Shown piece after piece: positions 7,873-15,443 of a stretch of DNA of 34,523 bases (positions within the stretch are counted from its first letter, which is position 1; the number at the start of each line of letters is the position of its first letter). The notes beneath the pieces were generated by a model. The model worked only from the letters and a program-made list of their open reading frames with translations, ran no database searches and was not told the origin of the DNA. The stretch is from Hyphomicrobiales bacterium (GTDB lineage: Bacteria; Pseudomonadota; Alphaproteobacteria; Rhizobiales; Rhizobiaceae): contig UEGQ01000016.1 of NCBI GenBank assembly GCA_900466005.1, positions 1-34,523 of the forward strand, written 5' to 3'. A program made the translations under genes and the position numbers.

Positions 7873-10838
7873 CCTCCTATCGTCTCGCCGAAGGCGGTCT
7901 CGTCGACCGGTCCAGGCCACTCTCGTTCACCGTCGACGATAAACCTTATATCGGGTTCGAAGGTGACAGCCTCGCCTCGGCGCTGCTCGCCAACGGTCGA
8001 ATGTTGATGGGGCGCTCGTTCAAGTATCATCGTCCGCGCGGGGTCTTGACGGCAGGAGCCGCCGAACCCAACGCGCTGATGACCATCGGAGAGGGTGGCC
8101 GCACCGAGCCCAACACCCGCGCCACCATGCAGGAACTCTACCAGGGTCTTGTCGCACAGAGCCAGAACCGCTGGCCCTCGCTCGATTTCGACATCGGCTC
8201 TTTCAACAGCCTGCTATCGCCCTTCCTCTCCGCCGGGTTCTACTACAAGACCTTCATGTGGCCGGCAGCGCTCTGGGAAAGGCTCTACGAGCCCTTCATC
8301 CGCAAGGCCGCCGGGCTCGGCAAGGCCAGCTACGAGACCGATCCCGACCTCTATGAGAAACAGTGGGCCCATTGCGACCTGCTCGTCATCGGCGGCGGCG
8401 TGACCGGCCTCGCGGCGGCGCTGACCGCCGGCCGTGCCGGTGCCCGCGTGATCCTTCTCGACGAGAACGCCCGCATCGGCGGCGGCCTGCTGGCCGAAAC
8501 CGCGACGATCGGCGGAACGCCGGCGTCCGACTTCGTCTCCACGACGCTCGCCGAACTGGAAAGCCTGTCCAATGTCGTCGTGCTTGCCCGGACGACAGCC
8601 TTCGGCTGGTACGACGGCAATGTCTTCGGCGCGGTCGAGCGTGTGCAGAAGCACGTCGCCGACCCGAAGCCCAATCTCCCGGTCGAGCGGCTGTGGCGCA
8701 TCGTGGCAAAGGAGGCGATACTTGCTACCGGCGCGGAAGAGCGGCCGCTCGTTTTCGGCGGCAACGACACTCCCGGCGTCATGATGGCGGGCGCCGTCCG
8801 TACCTATCTCAACCGCTACGGTGTCGCGCCGGGCCGGAGGGTCGCAATCTTCACGACCAACGACAGCGGCTATGCCCTGGCACGGGATCTCGAAGCGGCA
8901 GGCGTCACGCTCGCCGCCATCATCGACAGCCGCACCGTCGGGGCTGCGTCGGACACCTATTCCGGCCCGGCCCGCGTCGTGCACGACGGTTACGTTTCGG
9001 ATACGCGAGGTGGCAAGGCGCTCTCCTCCATCACCGTCTTCAAAGACGGTCGAATGGAAAAGCTCTCCGTCGACGCACTCGCGATGTCCGGCGGCTTCAG
9101 TCCGGTCATTCATCTCGCCTGCCAGCGCGGCGGCAAGCCGGAATGGTCGGATGAGAATGGTGCCTTCGTCGTCAGGGAAGATCGTAGAGGTCTCGCGCTC
9201 GCCGGCGCCGCGGCGACGGTCACCGGCCTTTCCGCCTGCCTCGCCTCCGGCGCGGCCAAGGCGACCGCCCTCCTCGCCGGCCTCGGCTTCAAGGTCGAGA
9301 CGGCCGAGTTCGGCGCTGTCGAGGGAGATATCGTCGCCCCCGCGACGAAACCCGTCTGGTCGGTTCCCGGCACCAAGGGCAAGGCCTTCGTCGATTACCA
9401 GAACGACGTTCACCGCAGGGACATTGCTCTCGCCCTCCGCGAGGGCTACGGGCATGTCGAGCTTGCCAAGCGCTACACGACCAACGGCATGGCGACCGAC
9501 CAGGGCAAGCTCTCCAATGTGAACGCCATCGGCCTTCTCGCCGAGGCGCGCGGCATTTCTCCGGGTGATGTCGGTACCACGACCTTCCGTCCCTTTTATA
9601 CGCCGGTGTCCTTCGGGGCACTTGCCGGCACATCGCACGGAAGGCATTTCCAGCCGGTACGCCGGTCGCCGCTGCATGACTGGGCGAGGAAGAACGATGC
9701 GCAATTCGTCGAGACCGGCCTCTGGTACCGATCGAGCTGGTTCCCGCGCGCCGGCGAGACGACGTGGCGCGAAAGCGTCGACCGCGAGGTGAAGACCGTA
9801 CGATCCAATGCAGGGCTCTGTGACGTCTCGATGCTCGGCAAGATCGAGATCACAGGCAACGATGCCGCGGAGTACCTGAACCGCGTCTATTCCAATTCCG
9901 TTCTGAACCTGTCCGTCGGCAGGGCGCGCTACGGTCTGATGTTGCGCGAGGACGGCTTCATCTACGATGACGGCACAGTGAGCCGGCTCGAGAAAGGCCG
10001 CTTCTTTGTGACGACGACCACCGCCTATGCCGCAGGCGTGATGAACCATCTCGAATTCTGCGCCCAGGTGCTGTGGCCGGAGCTCGACGTCCGGCTCGCC
10101 TCCGTCACCGACCAGTGGGCGCAAATGTCGATCGCCGGACCGAGGTCACGCCTCATCCTTCAGTCGATCGTCGACGAGGATATTTCCAACGATGCCTTCC
10201 CCTTCTTGGCTGTCCGGGAAGTCTCCCTCTTCGGCGGCAGGCTTTCCGGCCGTCTCTTCCGCATCTCGTTTTCGGGCGAGCTGGCCTACGAGCTGGCGGT
10301 ACCGGCCGGCTATGGCGAGAGCACCGCAGACGCTCTAATGGAAGCGGGCAAGGAACACGGTATCTGTGCGTACGGCGTCGAAGCGCTCGGCGTGCTCCGC
10401 ATCGAGAAGGGGCACGTCACCCATAACGAGATCAATGGCACGGTCGTGCCTGCCGACCTCGGTTTCGGCAAGATGGTCTCGGCCGCCAAGGACGATTTCA
10501 TCGGCAAGCACATGCTCGGGCGCGAGGGGCTGAACGATCCGGACCGGCCGCAACTGGTGGGCGTCAAGCCGCTCGACCCCGCCACCACTTTCCGCAGCGG
10601 CTCGCACATCCTCGAAAAGGGCGCCGCCGCCATCCTGGAAAACGACCAGGGCTATGTCAGTTCCAGCTGCTTCTCGCCCCATGTCGGCTCGACCATCGGC
10701 CTTGCCCTCGTCAAGCACGGCGCCTCGCGCCACGGCGAGGAGGTTCTCGTCTGGAACGGACTGGCCGACGAATACACCCCCGCCCGCCTTTGTGATCCAG
10801 TCTTCTTCGATCCGACCAACGAACGCTTGAAAGTCTGA
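7869..10838 (+). CDS. mgdC: N-methylglutamate dehydrogenase subunit C (sarcosine oxidase alpha-like)
   Basis: This 989-residue protein is a full-length alpha subunit. The N-terminus (about 1-110) resembles a ferredoxin-like half domain found in this family. A dinucleotide-binding G-G-G-V-T-G-L-A-A-A lies near residue 176. The C-terminal third (about 600-985) is a GcvT-like, tetrahydrofolate-binding aminomethyltransferase domain, including the G-V-E-A-L-G-V-L-R-I-E-K-G segment. In the family it binds NAD and passes the methyl carbon to folate so that formaldehyde is not freed. It overlaps mgdB by 4 bp and is followed 7 bp later by mgdD. No frame break was seen. Confidence 0.85.
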   Translation: MTSYRLAEGGLVDRSRPLSFTVDDKPYIGFEGDSLASALLANGRMLMGRSFKYHRPRGVLTAGAAEPNALMTIGEGGRTEPNTRATMQELYQGLVAQSQNRWPSLDFDIGSFNSLLSPFLSAGFYYKTFMWPAALWERLYEPFIRKAAGLGKASYETDPDLYEKQWAHCDLLVIGGGVTGLAAALTAGRAGARVILLDENARIGGGLLAETATIGGTPASDFVSTTLAELESLSNVVVLARTTAFGWYDGNVFGAVERVQKHVADPKPNLPVERLWRIVAKEAILATGAEERPLVFGGNDTPGVMMAGAVRTYLNRYGVAPGRRVAIFTTNDSGYALARDLEAAGVTLAAIIDSRTVGAASDTYSGPARVVHDGYVSDTRGGKALSSITVFKDGRMEKLSVDALAMSGGFSPVIHLACQRGGKPEWSDENGAFVVREDRRGLALAGAAATVTGLSACLASGAAKATALLAGLGFKVETAEFGAVEGDIVAPATKPVWSVPGTKGKAFVDYQNDVHRRDIALALREGYGHVELAKRYTTNGMATDQGKLSNVNAIGLLAEARGISPGDVGTTTFRPFYTPVSFGALAGTSHGRHFQPVRRSPLHDWARKNDAQFVETGLWYRSSWFPRAGETTWRESVDREVKTVRSNAGLCDVSMLGKIEITGNDAAEYLNRVYSNSVLNLSVGRARYGLMLREDGFIYDDGTVSRLEKGRFFVTTTTAYAAGVMNHLEFCAQVLWPELDVRLASVTDQWAQMSIAGPRSRLILQSIVDEDISNDAFPFLAVREVSLFGGRLSGRLFRISFSGELAYELAVPAGYGESTADALMEAGKEHGICAYGVEALGVLRIEKGHVTHNEINGTVVPADLGFGKMVSAAKDDFIGKHMLGREGLNDPDRPQLVGVKPLDPATTFRSGSHILEKGAAAILENDQGYVSSSCFSPHVGSTIGLALVKHGASRHGEEVLVWNGLADEYTPARLCDPVFFDPTNERLKV

Positions 10839-10845
10839 GGTTCCG

Positions 10846-11379
10846 ATGCGCGATTTCCCGCTCCAATATCGCAGCGCGCTTGGCGGCAAGCCGATCCCGA
10901 GACGCAGGGGCGTGACGCTCCGGGTTCTCCCTGAAGGCTGCGTCCTGCACATCCTCGGCAAGGCTTCTGACGGCGACATCTCCGCCGCGATCAGAGCGGC
11001 TCTCAGCAGTCAAGCTCATGCCGTGCGCTCCGTGGCGCCGGGCCAGTGGTTCGTGGTTGGCGACAGACCGCTTTCAACGGCCGACCTCTCCGACGTCGCG
11101 GCAACGCTCGCTCCGTTCGGCGACGTCGTCGAGCAGAGTCACGGCCGCGCCCGCATCGAGATCGCCGGCGAAAATGCGACCGCCGTCCTCGCCAAGGGCG
11201 CCGCGGTGGATCTCTCGCTCACCGCCTTCGCCATCGGCAACGCGACATCCACGCTCGTCGGCCATATCAATGCTCACCTGACACGCACGGGCGCAGACGC
11301 CTTCGAAGTCCTGGTACTGCGCAGCTTCGCGGAAAGCCTCTGGGAACAGCTCGAAGCGATGAGCGCCGAGTTCAGCTGA
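10846..11379 (+). CDS. mgdD: N-methylglutamate dehydrogenase subunit D (sarcosine oxidase gamma-like)
   Basis: This 177-residue protein matches the gamma subunit of the tetrameric complex, a small GcvT-like fold without its own cofactor. Recognisable features are the P-G-Q-W-F-V-V-G segment near residue 64 and the R-S-F-A-E-S-L-W-E-Q-L run near the C-terminus, both usual in SoxG proteins. It ends the mgdABCD operon and faces scpB, whose stop lies 42 bp away on the other strand. No clear terminator was found in that gap. Confidence 0.8.
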   Translation: MRDFPLQYRSALGGKPIPRRRGVTLRVLPEGCVLHILGKASDGDISAAIRAALSSQAHAVRSVAPGQWFVVGDRPLSTADLSDVAATLAPFGDVVEQSHGRARIEIAGENATAVLAKGAAVDLSLTAFAIGNATSTLVGHINAHLTRTGADAFEVLVLRSFAESLWEQLEAMSAEFS

Positions 11380-11421
11380 GTCGACCCGACATCGGTTTGC
11401 ACCGGCGACGTCCTCGTGCCG

Positions 11422-12126
11422 TCAGACTTCCCCGTCCTCGATCAGGTCCTCACCGTCCTGGGCGTCCATGCCTCGATCGGTGTCAACCTCCGCATACCGG
11501 TTGAGAAGTCCGGCATCTTCGAGTGCTTCCATATCGGGCAGGTCCCGCAGCGTCTCAAAGCCGAAGGCCGAGAGAAAATGCTTGGTCGTCACATAGGTGT
11601 AAGGAGCGCCGGGCGTGGGACTTCGCGGGCCGGAAGCGAGAAAGCCCGCCGTTTTCAGGCTGGCGATCGTATCCCGGGAGATCTCCTTGCCGAAGATCTT
11701 CGACAGCTCACCGCGCGTAACCGGCTGGAAGTAGCCGACTGCCATGATCACCGCCGCCTCATGCTGGGAGAGCGCGGCACTGGCGGAACGGGTAGGAACC
11801 GCCGCAGCGCGGATCGCCGGCCCATAGCTCACCCTCGTACGGTGTTGGAAACCGCCGGCAACGGATACGATCTCATACGGTCGATCACGCAATTCCTCGC
11901 GAAGGTCGTCGATCAAGAGGTCGACGCTGCACTCATCGCCGACCACGCGCGCCAGCGTCTCGCGACTGACCGGCTCGGTGGAAGCGAAGATGACAGCCTC
12001 AACCCGCATCATCCATTCGCGCCATCGCGCCGCAGGCGTGGCATGCGTGAGCTCGCGGTCGAAGGGGCCCGCATCGCCGCTCTTGCGCCGGCTGGTCGTC
12101 CGTTCGGCTGTTGTCGCGTCGGCCAT
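11422..12126 (-). CDS. scpB: plasmid-borne ScpB-like protein (condensin accessory, two winged helices)
   Basis: This 234-residue protein resembles ScpB, the dimeric winged-helix partner of the SMC-ScpA condensin. The first winged helix starts near residue 35 (V-E-A-V-I-F-A-S-T-E-P-V-S) and the second near 115 (A-V-G-Y-F-Q-P-V-T-R-G-E-L-S-K-I-F-G), ending with the T-K-H-F-L-S-A-F-G-F-E-T-L-R-D-L-P segment. The C-terminal tail is acidic. ATG at 12126 is chosen because it lies 2 bp after the DUF1403 stop; a longer frame overlaps that gene by 94 bp. No scpA or smc is in the window. Chromosomal scpB normally follows scpA; here DUF1403 takes that place. Family call firm, cellular role unknown. Confidence 0.8.
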   Translation of the reverse strand: MADATTAERTTSRRKSGDAGPFDRELTHATPAARWREWMMRVEAVIFASTEPVSRETLARVVGDECSVDLLIDDLREELRDRPYEIVSVAGGFQHRTRVSYGPAIRAAAVPTRSASAALSQHEAAVIMAVGYFQPVTRGELSKIFGKEISRDTIASLKTAGFLASGPRSPTPGAPYTYVTTKHFLSAFGFETLRDLPDMEALEDAGLLNRYAEVDTDRGMDAQDGEDLIEDGEV

Positions 12127-12128
12127 CG

Positions 12129-13094
12129 TCACAACCCGTAGATCCGGAAGGTCGGACGACCGGAAAGCTCCCGGATGGCTCCAAACGCCTCGAGCCTTTC
12201 GAAGAGCCGACGGCCTGCCCAACGGGAGAGCCCCGTGCCCGGCAGCGAGGCCGCGAGGGCATCGTCCGAAAGCAGTCTCTCAACGACGCCGTCCCGACCC
12301 TTCGTCCGAAGCTTCGGTGCTGCATCGATCAGGTTGCCGGCTCGACGTTCGATCTCCGTTGCAAGCCGCAGCGCATCCGATACCTGCAAGGCAAGCGCCA
12401 GACAGACGGCGCGGGCGAAACCCTCGTCACCTGCGCGGAGCCGGCCGTTGCCACTCGCGGTCCGGAACGCCGCCCCGTAGCGTGCCTGTGTAAAGAGTGG
12501 AATCGGCAGTCCCAGATGGACGAGCCGCGCAAGCATCCAGTCCGCCAGCCACCATGCCAGCACCTCGGCATCCGGCCGCATCGCGACGACTCGCTCAACG
12601 AGTTCGGCGATGACGAACGGCACGGCACGGCGCGAGTGCAACAGGTCGTCGACGAGACCGGGAACGCCGGCGAGCGCCTCGTCCCAGCGAATGGCGAGAA
12701 GATCCGCGACTTCCCGGATCAGCACATCGGTCATCACGGGTTTGCGTGATGCCAGTCTCCTGTAGGCGACAAGGACTCGTCCCGCCGGCCCGGGATCTCC
12801 CCCTGGAGGGCAGAGAAACACCGCATCGCGGAGTGCCGCTTCGTTTTCCTTTCCGCCCGTCAGGCGGACGGCTGCCTGCGCCGAGGCGAGCGCCAGCCGT
12901 TTGCGCCAACATCCGGCCCAGACGGGCGGTTCGCGGACACGGTCGTAAAGTGTCGTCAGTGCCGAGCCGGCCATGAACGCTGCATCCGCCTCGCTATCGA
13001 CGGTCCCGCGCGTCTGTGCCCATGCCGGCACGACGGCAGCGCGAGAGGAAGTATTGATCGACGAATCAGCGAGCGAATCCATGGAACGCAGCAT
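12129..13094 (-). CDS. DUF1403 family protein
   Basis: This 321-residue protein has the DUF1403 pattern known from rhizobial plasmids; no biochemical function is established. It is largely helical. An R-D-A-V-F-L-C-P-P-G-G-D-P-G-P-A-G segment lies near residues 88-104. The last 40 residues (L-S-R-W-A-G-R-R-L-F-E-R-L-E, then G-R-P-T-F-R-I-Y-G-L) look like a winged helix with its wing at the extreme C-terminus. It is directly upstream of scpB with a 2-bp gap, so the two are co-translated. By position and by this C-terminal fold it could stand in for the kleisin ScpA, but that is a hypothesis. A 12-bp-arm inverted repeat lies 8 bp upstream of its start codon. Confidence 0.8.
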   Translation of the reverse strand: MLRSMDSLADSSINTSSRAAVVPAWAQTRGTVDSEADAAFMAGSALTTLYDRVREPPVWAGCWRKRLALASAQAAVRLTGGKENEAALRDAVFLCPPGGDPGPAGRVLVAYRRLASRKPVMTDVLIREVADLLAIRWDEALAGVPGLVDDLLHSRRAVPFVIAELVERVVAMRPDAEVLAWWLADWMLARLVHLGLPIPLFTQARYGAAFRTASGNGRLRAGDEGFARAVCLALALQVSDALRLATEIERRAGNLIDAAPKLRTKGRDGVVERLLSDDALAASLPGTGLSRWAGRRLFERLEAFGAIRELSGRPTFRIYGL

Positions 13095-13102
13095 AGCTCA
13101 AA

Positions 13103-13140
13103 TGTGCGCTTTTAAACACCACTTCCGCTAAAAGCGCACA
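13103..13140. repeat. perfect 12-bp inverted repeat upstream of DUF1403
   Basis: TGTGCGCTTTTA (13103-13114) and its exact reverse complement (13129-13140) are separated by 14 bp. The repeat lies between the divergent DUF1403-scpB pair and the integrase remnant, close to the DUF1403 start codon. It may be an operator for DUF1403-scpB, a loading site for these proteins, or a past recombination site. The 14-bp centre is longer than the 6-8 bp spacer usual for tyrosine recombinases. Confidence 0.6.
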
Positions 13141-13142
13141 GC

Positions 13143-13216
13143 TTGCCGGCACCTATTTACGAACGATAATCTGGTGTCGTTACTTGTACGTCCGTCATGA
13201 CGGATATATCGTCATG
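13143..13216 (+). promoter_or_regulatory. integrase promoter and overlapping CGTCATG palindromes
   Basis: A candidate promoter has TTGCCG (13143-13148) and GATAAT (13165-13170) with a 16-bp spacer. Downstream lie a perfect 12-bp palindrome CCGTCATGACGG (13192-13203) and a further copy of its half site, CGTCATG (13210-13216). The spacing suits an operator just after the transcription start. Motifs are seen directly; function is inferred. Confidence 0.4.
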
Positions 13217-13229
13217 GCAACGGAGACCG

Positions 13230-14198
13230 ATGACAGCAGAAATGCCTGACAAAGACACCAGCGCTAAGAAACATAGGCCAACCGAGCACGCAGGTCTACG
13301 GAATGCCTCGGCATTTGATCCGAATGCGACCTCACGCCCAACAGGGTCGGCTGCCACGCCGAGCGACCTCGGCGATCAGACGTCCGCCCACACGCGTCGC
13401 GCCTACGCATCCGACTGGAAGCATTTTGCCGCGTGGTGTCGCCGGGAGGACCTCTCTCCCCTGCCCGTCGATCCGCAGGTGGTCGGCAGCTACATCCGCG
13501 CCTGCGCTTCCGGCGCTGGGCGCACAGACGGCAGGCCCAATTCGATTTCGACGATCGAGCGGAGGCTCTCCTCGCTTTCATGGAACTACGCGCGACGCGG
13601 GTTCGCGCTTGCCCGCCAGGATCAGGTGATCACCGAGGCGCTCGCCGATGCCCGCCGCGGCACCGGTTCATCCGCGCCTCGCAAACAGGCACTGGCGCCG
13701 GCCGATCTTGCATTGATGTTGGAGACGCTCGACCGCGGAAGCCTCAAAGGACTGCGCGACAGAGCGATCCTGCTCCTCGGCTTTGCCGGTCGGCTCACTC
13801 GGAGCGAGATCACCGGGCTGGATGCCGGACCGGACGAGAGCGATGACGCCCGTGGTTGGATCGCTTTTGGCCGCCGCGGGCTGGTGGTTAGCTTGTCCGG
13901 CAGAACCGGCCAGCGCGAAGTAGAGATCGCGCGACAGCCGAACGAGTTGTCCTGTGCCGTGGCAGCCCTCGAGGCCTGGATCCGGCTCGGCAGGATCACG
14001 AAGGGACCAGTTTTCCGCCGCGTTCTCCGTGGCGGCAAGACAGTCTGCAAGGCTCGCCTGCACGACCAGGAGGTCGCACGCCTTGTCAAACGCGCCGCGT
14101 CGGCCGCGGGCTTGCGAGGCAATCGTGCAGAAGCACCAACGGCCGACCCGTTTTCGAGTCGCTCGCTACACGTGAGGGGGACGTCCGCAGGCAGCTGA
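13230..14198 (+). pseudogene. decayed tyrosine recombinase/integrase of the rhizobial plasmid type
   Basis: The reading frame gives 322 residues from the ATG at 13230, chosen because GGAG lies just upstream; an earlier ATG at 13197 has none. It has the core-binding domain (T-R-R-A-Y-A-S-D-W near residue 55) and most of the catalytic domain (L-L-L-G-F-A-G near 181, G-P-V-F-R-R-V near 259). The first catalytic arginine seems lost: the box reads R-L-T-R-S-E where relatives have L-R-R-S-E. The protein diverges at F-S-S-R-S-L-H, where the H-x-x-R box should be. It then stops, so the second arginine, the conserved histidines and the nucleophilic tyrosine are missing. It is very likely inactive as a recombinase. 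Confidence 0.7.
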
Positions 14199-14342
14199 CG
14201 ACGACCGCATATTGGCCATGCTTATGCCGAACTGATCTGCCACCAGCGCCGCGACGGTCACCACCCCTCTCGTCGGAACGTGGCAGCGGCGGAGATTTGT
14301 CGCTGATGTCGAAGGTCGGTGAGGCAGACTGTGACGGTTCAC
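14166..14342 (-). pseudogene. remnant of a small helix-turn-helix (DnaA domain IV-like) protein
   Basis: From a GTG at 14342 the minus strand encodes 58 residues. The stretch V-T-V-A-A-L-V-A-D-Q-F-G-I-S-M-A-N-M-R-S-S-S resembles the start of a DnaA domain IV-type HTH, as found in small rhizobial regulators. The likeness ends near 14196, and the frame then runs into sequence unlike the family and stops. The expected second helix and the rest of the protein are missing. It converges on the truncated integrase, and both lose homology within about 25 bp of each other. Identification is by motif recognition only. Confidence 0.4.
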
Positions 14343-14378
14343 ACCAGCAATCGTAAACCCTTTTGGGGTATAGGAGAT

Positions 14379-14398
14379 CGCTTCGTCCAAACGAAGCG
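14379..14398 (+). promoter_or_regulatory. hairpin in the leader of the 47-residue membrane protein
   Basis: CGCTTCGT and ACGAAGCG are perfect 8-bp arms around a CCAA loop, ending 6 bases before the AAGGA ribosome binding site of the small gene at 14416. A compact hairpin here could affect mRNA stability or translation. Confidence 0.4.
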
Positions 14399-14415
14399 TC
14401 AATGAAGGAATGGCC

Positions 14416-14559
14416 ATGTCCAACGTCATCGAGTTCAAGCGACCGCCGAAGCCGAAGGAAAAGAAGAAGCTGCAGCCGTTTGCCCGGAGGGCCTTGTTGT
14501 TTGTCGGCGTCTGTCTCGCCTTTGCTCTCATCTGGGCGTACTACGCCTATCTTGCCTGA
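14416..14559 (+). CDS. small single-span membrane protein, 47 residues
   Basis: The ATG at 14416 is preceded by AAGGA (14405-14409) at good spacing. The product starts M-S-N-V-I-E-F-K-R-P-P, followed by a very basic stretch (K-P-K-E-K-K-K, then R-R). A single hydrophobic helix at about residues 26-46 (A-L-L-F-V-G-V-C-L-A-F-A-L-I-W) ends at the C-terminus. This suggests a positively charged cytoplasmic N-terminus and an inner-membrane anchor. Small proteins opening with S-N-V-I-E-F-K-R are familiar in rhizobia, but no function is known to me. It is a separate transcription unit between the integrase scar and the DUF1275 gene. Confidence 0.7.
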   Translation: MSNVIEFKRPPKPKEKKKLQPFARRALLFVGVCLAFALIWAYYAYLA

Positions 14560-14702
14560 TGGTGCGATCGGTGGTCGCAGTCGTCGAAAGCCCTTCCCTG
14601 CTCTTGCCGGACACCCCATCTACGCGGATGGTAGCGCTTGCAAGTCTTGCAGCTGGCCAATAGCTTCTCATCTGTTCCTCAAGCCCGCCGCAGTTCAACT
14701 CC

Positions 14703-15443
14703 ATGCAAGCCTACATAAGAAGTCTCGCCGATCGTCACCGGACCGAAGCCAGTGATCGCCATCTCGCCTTCTACCTGACCTTTGTTGCGGGCGCGGCCAA
14801 TGCCGGCGGCTTCATGGCAGTCCAACAATACACGTCGCACATGTCCGGCATGGTTTCGTCGATGGCCGACAACCTCGTTCTCGGAAACGTAGGGCTATTT
14901 CTCGGCGGCGTCTTCGCGCTCCTGGCCTTCATTTTCGGCGCCGCTACGTCGGCAATCCTGATCAACTGGGCAAAGCGCAAGGATCTTCACTCCCAGTATG
15001 CCTTGCCACTCGCCTTCGAAGCCGTGGCCATGGCGGCCTTCGGGCTTTCAGGTCTGCTGGACGGCGTTCTGACAGCCGTTACCGTCGCCCTCCTCTGCTT
15101 CATCATGGGTCTGCAGAACGCCATGATCACCAAGCTCTCCGGTGCACGTATCCGAACAACCCACGTGACCGGCCTCGTCACGGACGTCGGGATCGAAATC
15201 GGCAAGCTCTTCTATCGAAACAGCCCGGCGGTCCTTGGTCGTCCACCGGTGATGGCAGACCGCGACAAACTTGGCCTGCTTTCCACCCTGATCAGCCTCT
15301 TCTTCATCGGCGGCATCTGCGGCGCGGTGCTCTTCAAGACGTTCGGCATTCCTGCGGCGATGGTTCTCGCCTTGCCGCTCATGCTCTTTGCCGCCTTTCC
15401 GCTGGTCAGCGATCTCCAATCGATCCGACAACGCTGGACCTGA
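14703..15443 (+). CDS. DUF1275 (YoaK) family membrane protein
   Basis: This 246-residue integral membrane protein has about six hydrophobic segments. The family opening is F-V-A-G-A-A-N-A-G-G-F near residues 27-37, with Y-T-S-H-M-S-G near 43-49 and G-L-Q-N-A-M near 137, followed by T-H-V-T-G. DUF1275 proteins are of unknown transport or sensing function. No clear ribosome binding site precedes the ATG at 14703, but the sequence from there fits the family start. Its end overlaps the end of repC by 38 bp on the opposite strand. Confidence 0.8.
   Translation: MQAYIRSLADRHRTEASDRHLAFYLTFVAGAANAGGFMAVQQYTSHMSGMVSSMADNLVLGNVGLFLGGVFALLAFIFGAATSAILINWAKRKDLHSQYALPLAFEAVAMAAFGLSGLLDGVLTAVTVALLCFIMGLQNAMITKLSGARIRTTHVTGLVTDVGIEIGKLFYRNSPAVLGRPPVMADRDKLGLLSTLISLFFIGGICGAVLFKTFGIPAAMVLALPLMLFAAFPLVSDLQSIRQRWT

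Noticed and set aside
8214..10124. 636-residue minus-strand frame inside mgdC
   Set aside because: It lies wholly opposite a full-length conserved alpha subunit, and its Arg/Ala/Gly-rich composition is that of an antisense frame.
6331..11379. Sarcosine oxidase SoxBDAG as the main call
   Set aside because: The subunits are homologous, but mgsABC and gmaS next door and the lack of glyA or purU-type partners favour N-methylglutamate dehydrogenase; sarcosine activity is not excluded.
13103..13140. dif/XerCD-like recombination site
   Set aside because: The arms are 12 bp but the centre is 14 bp and the sequence does not resemble dif; kept only as an unexplained inverted repeat.
14363..14755. 130-residue plus-strand frame across the small membrane protein gene
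   Set aside because: The alternative frame with a ribosome site gives a clear 47-residue protein with a transmembrane helix; this one is its shadow.
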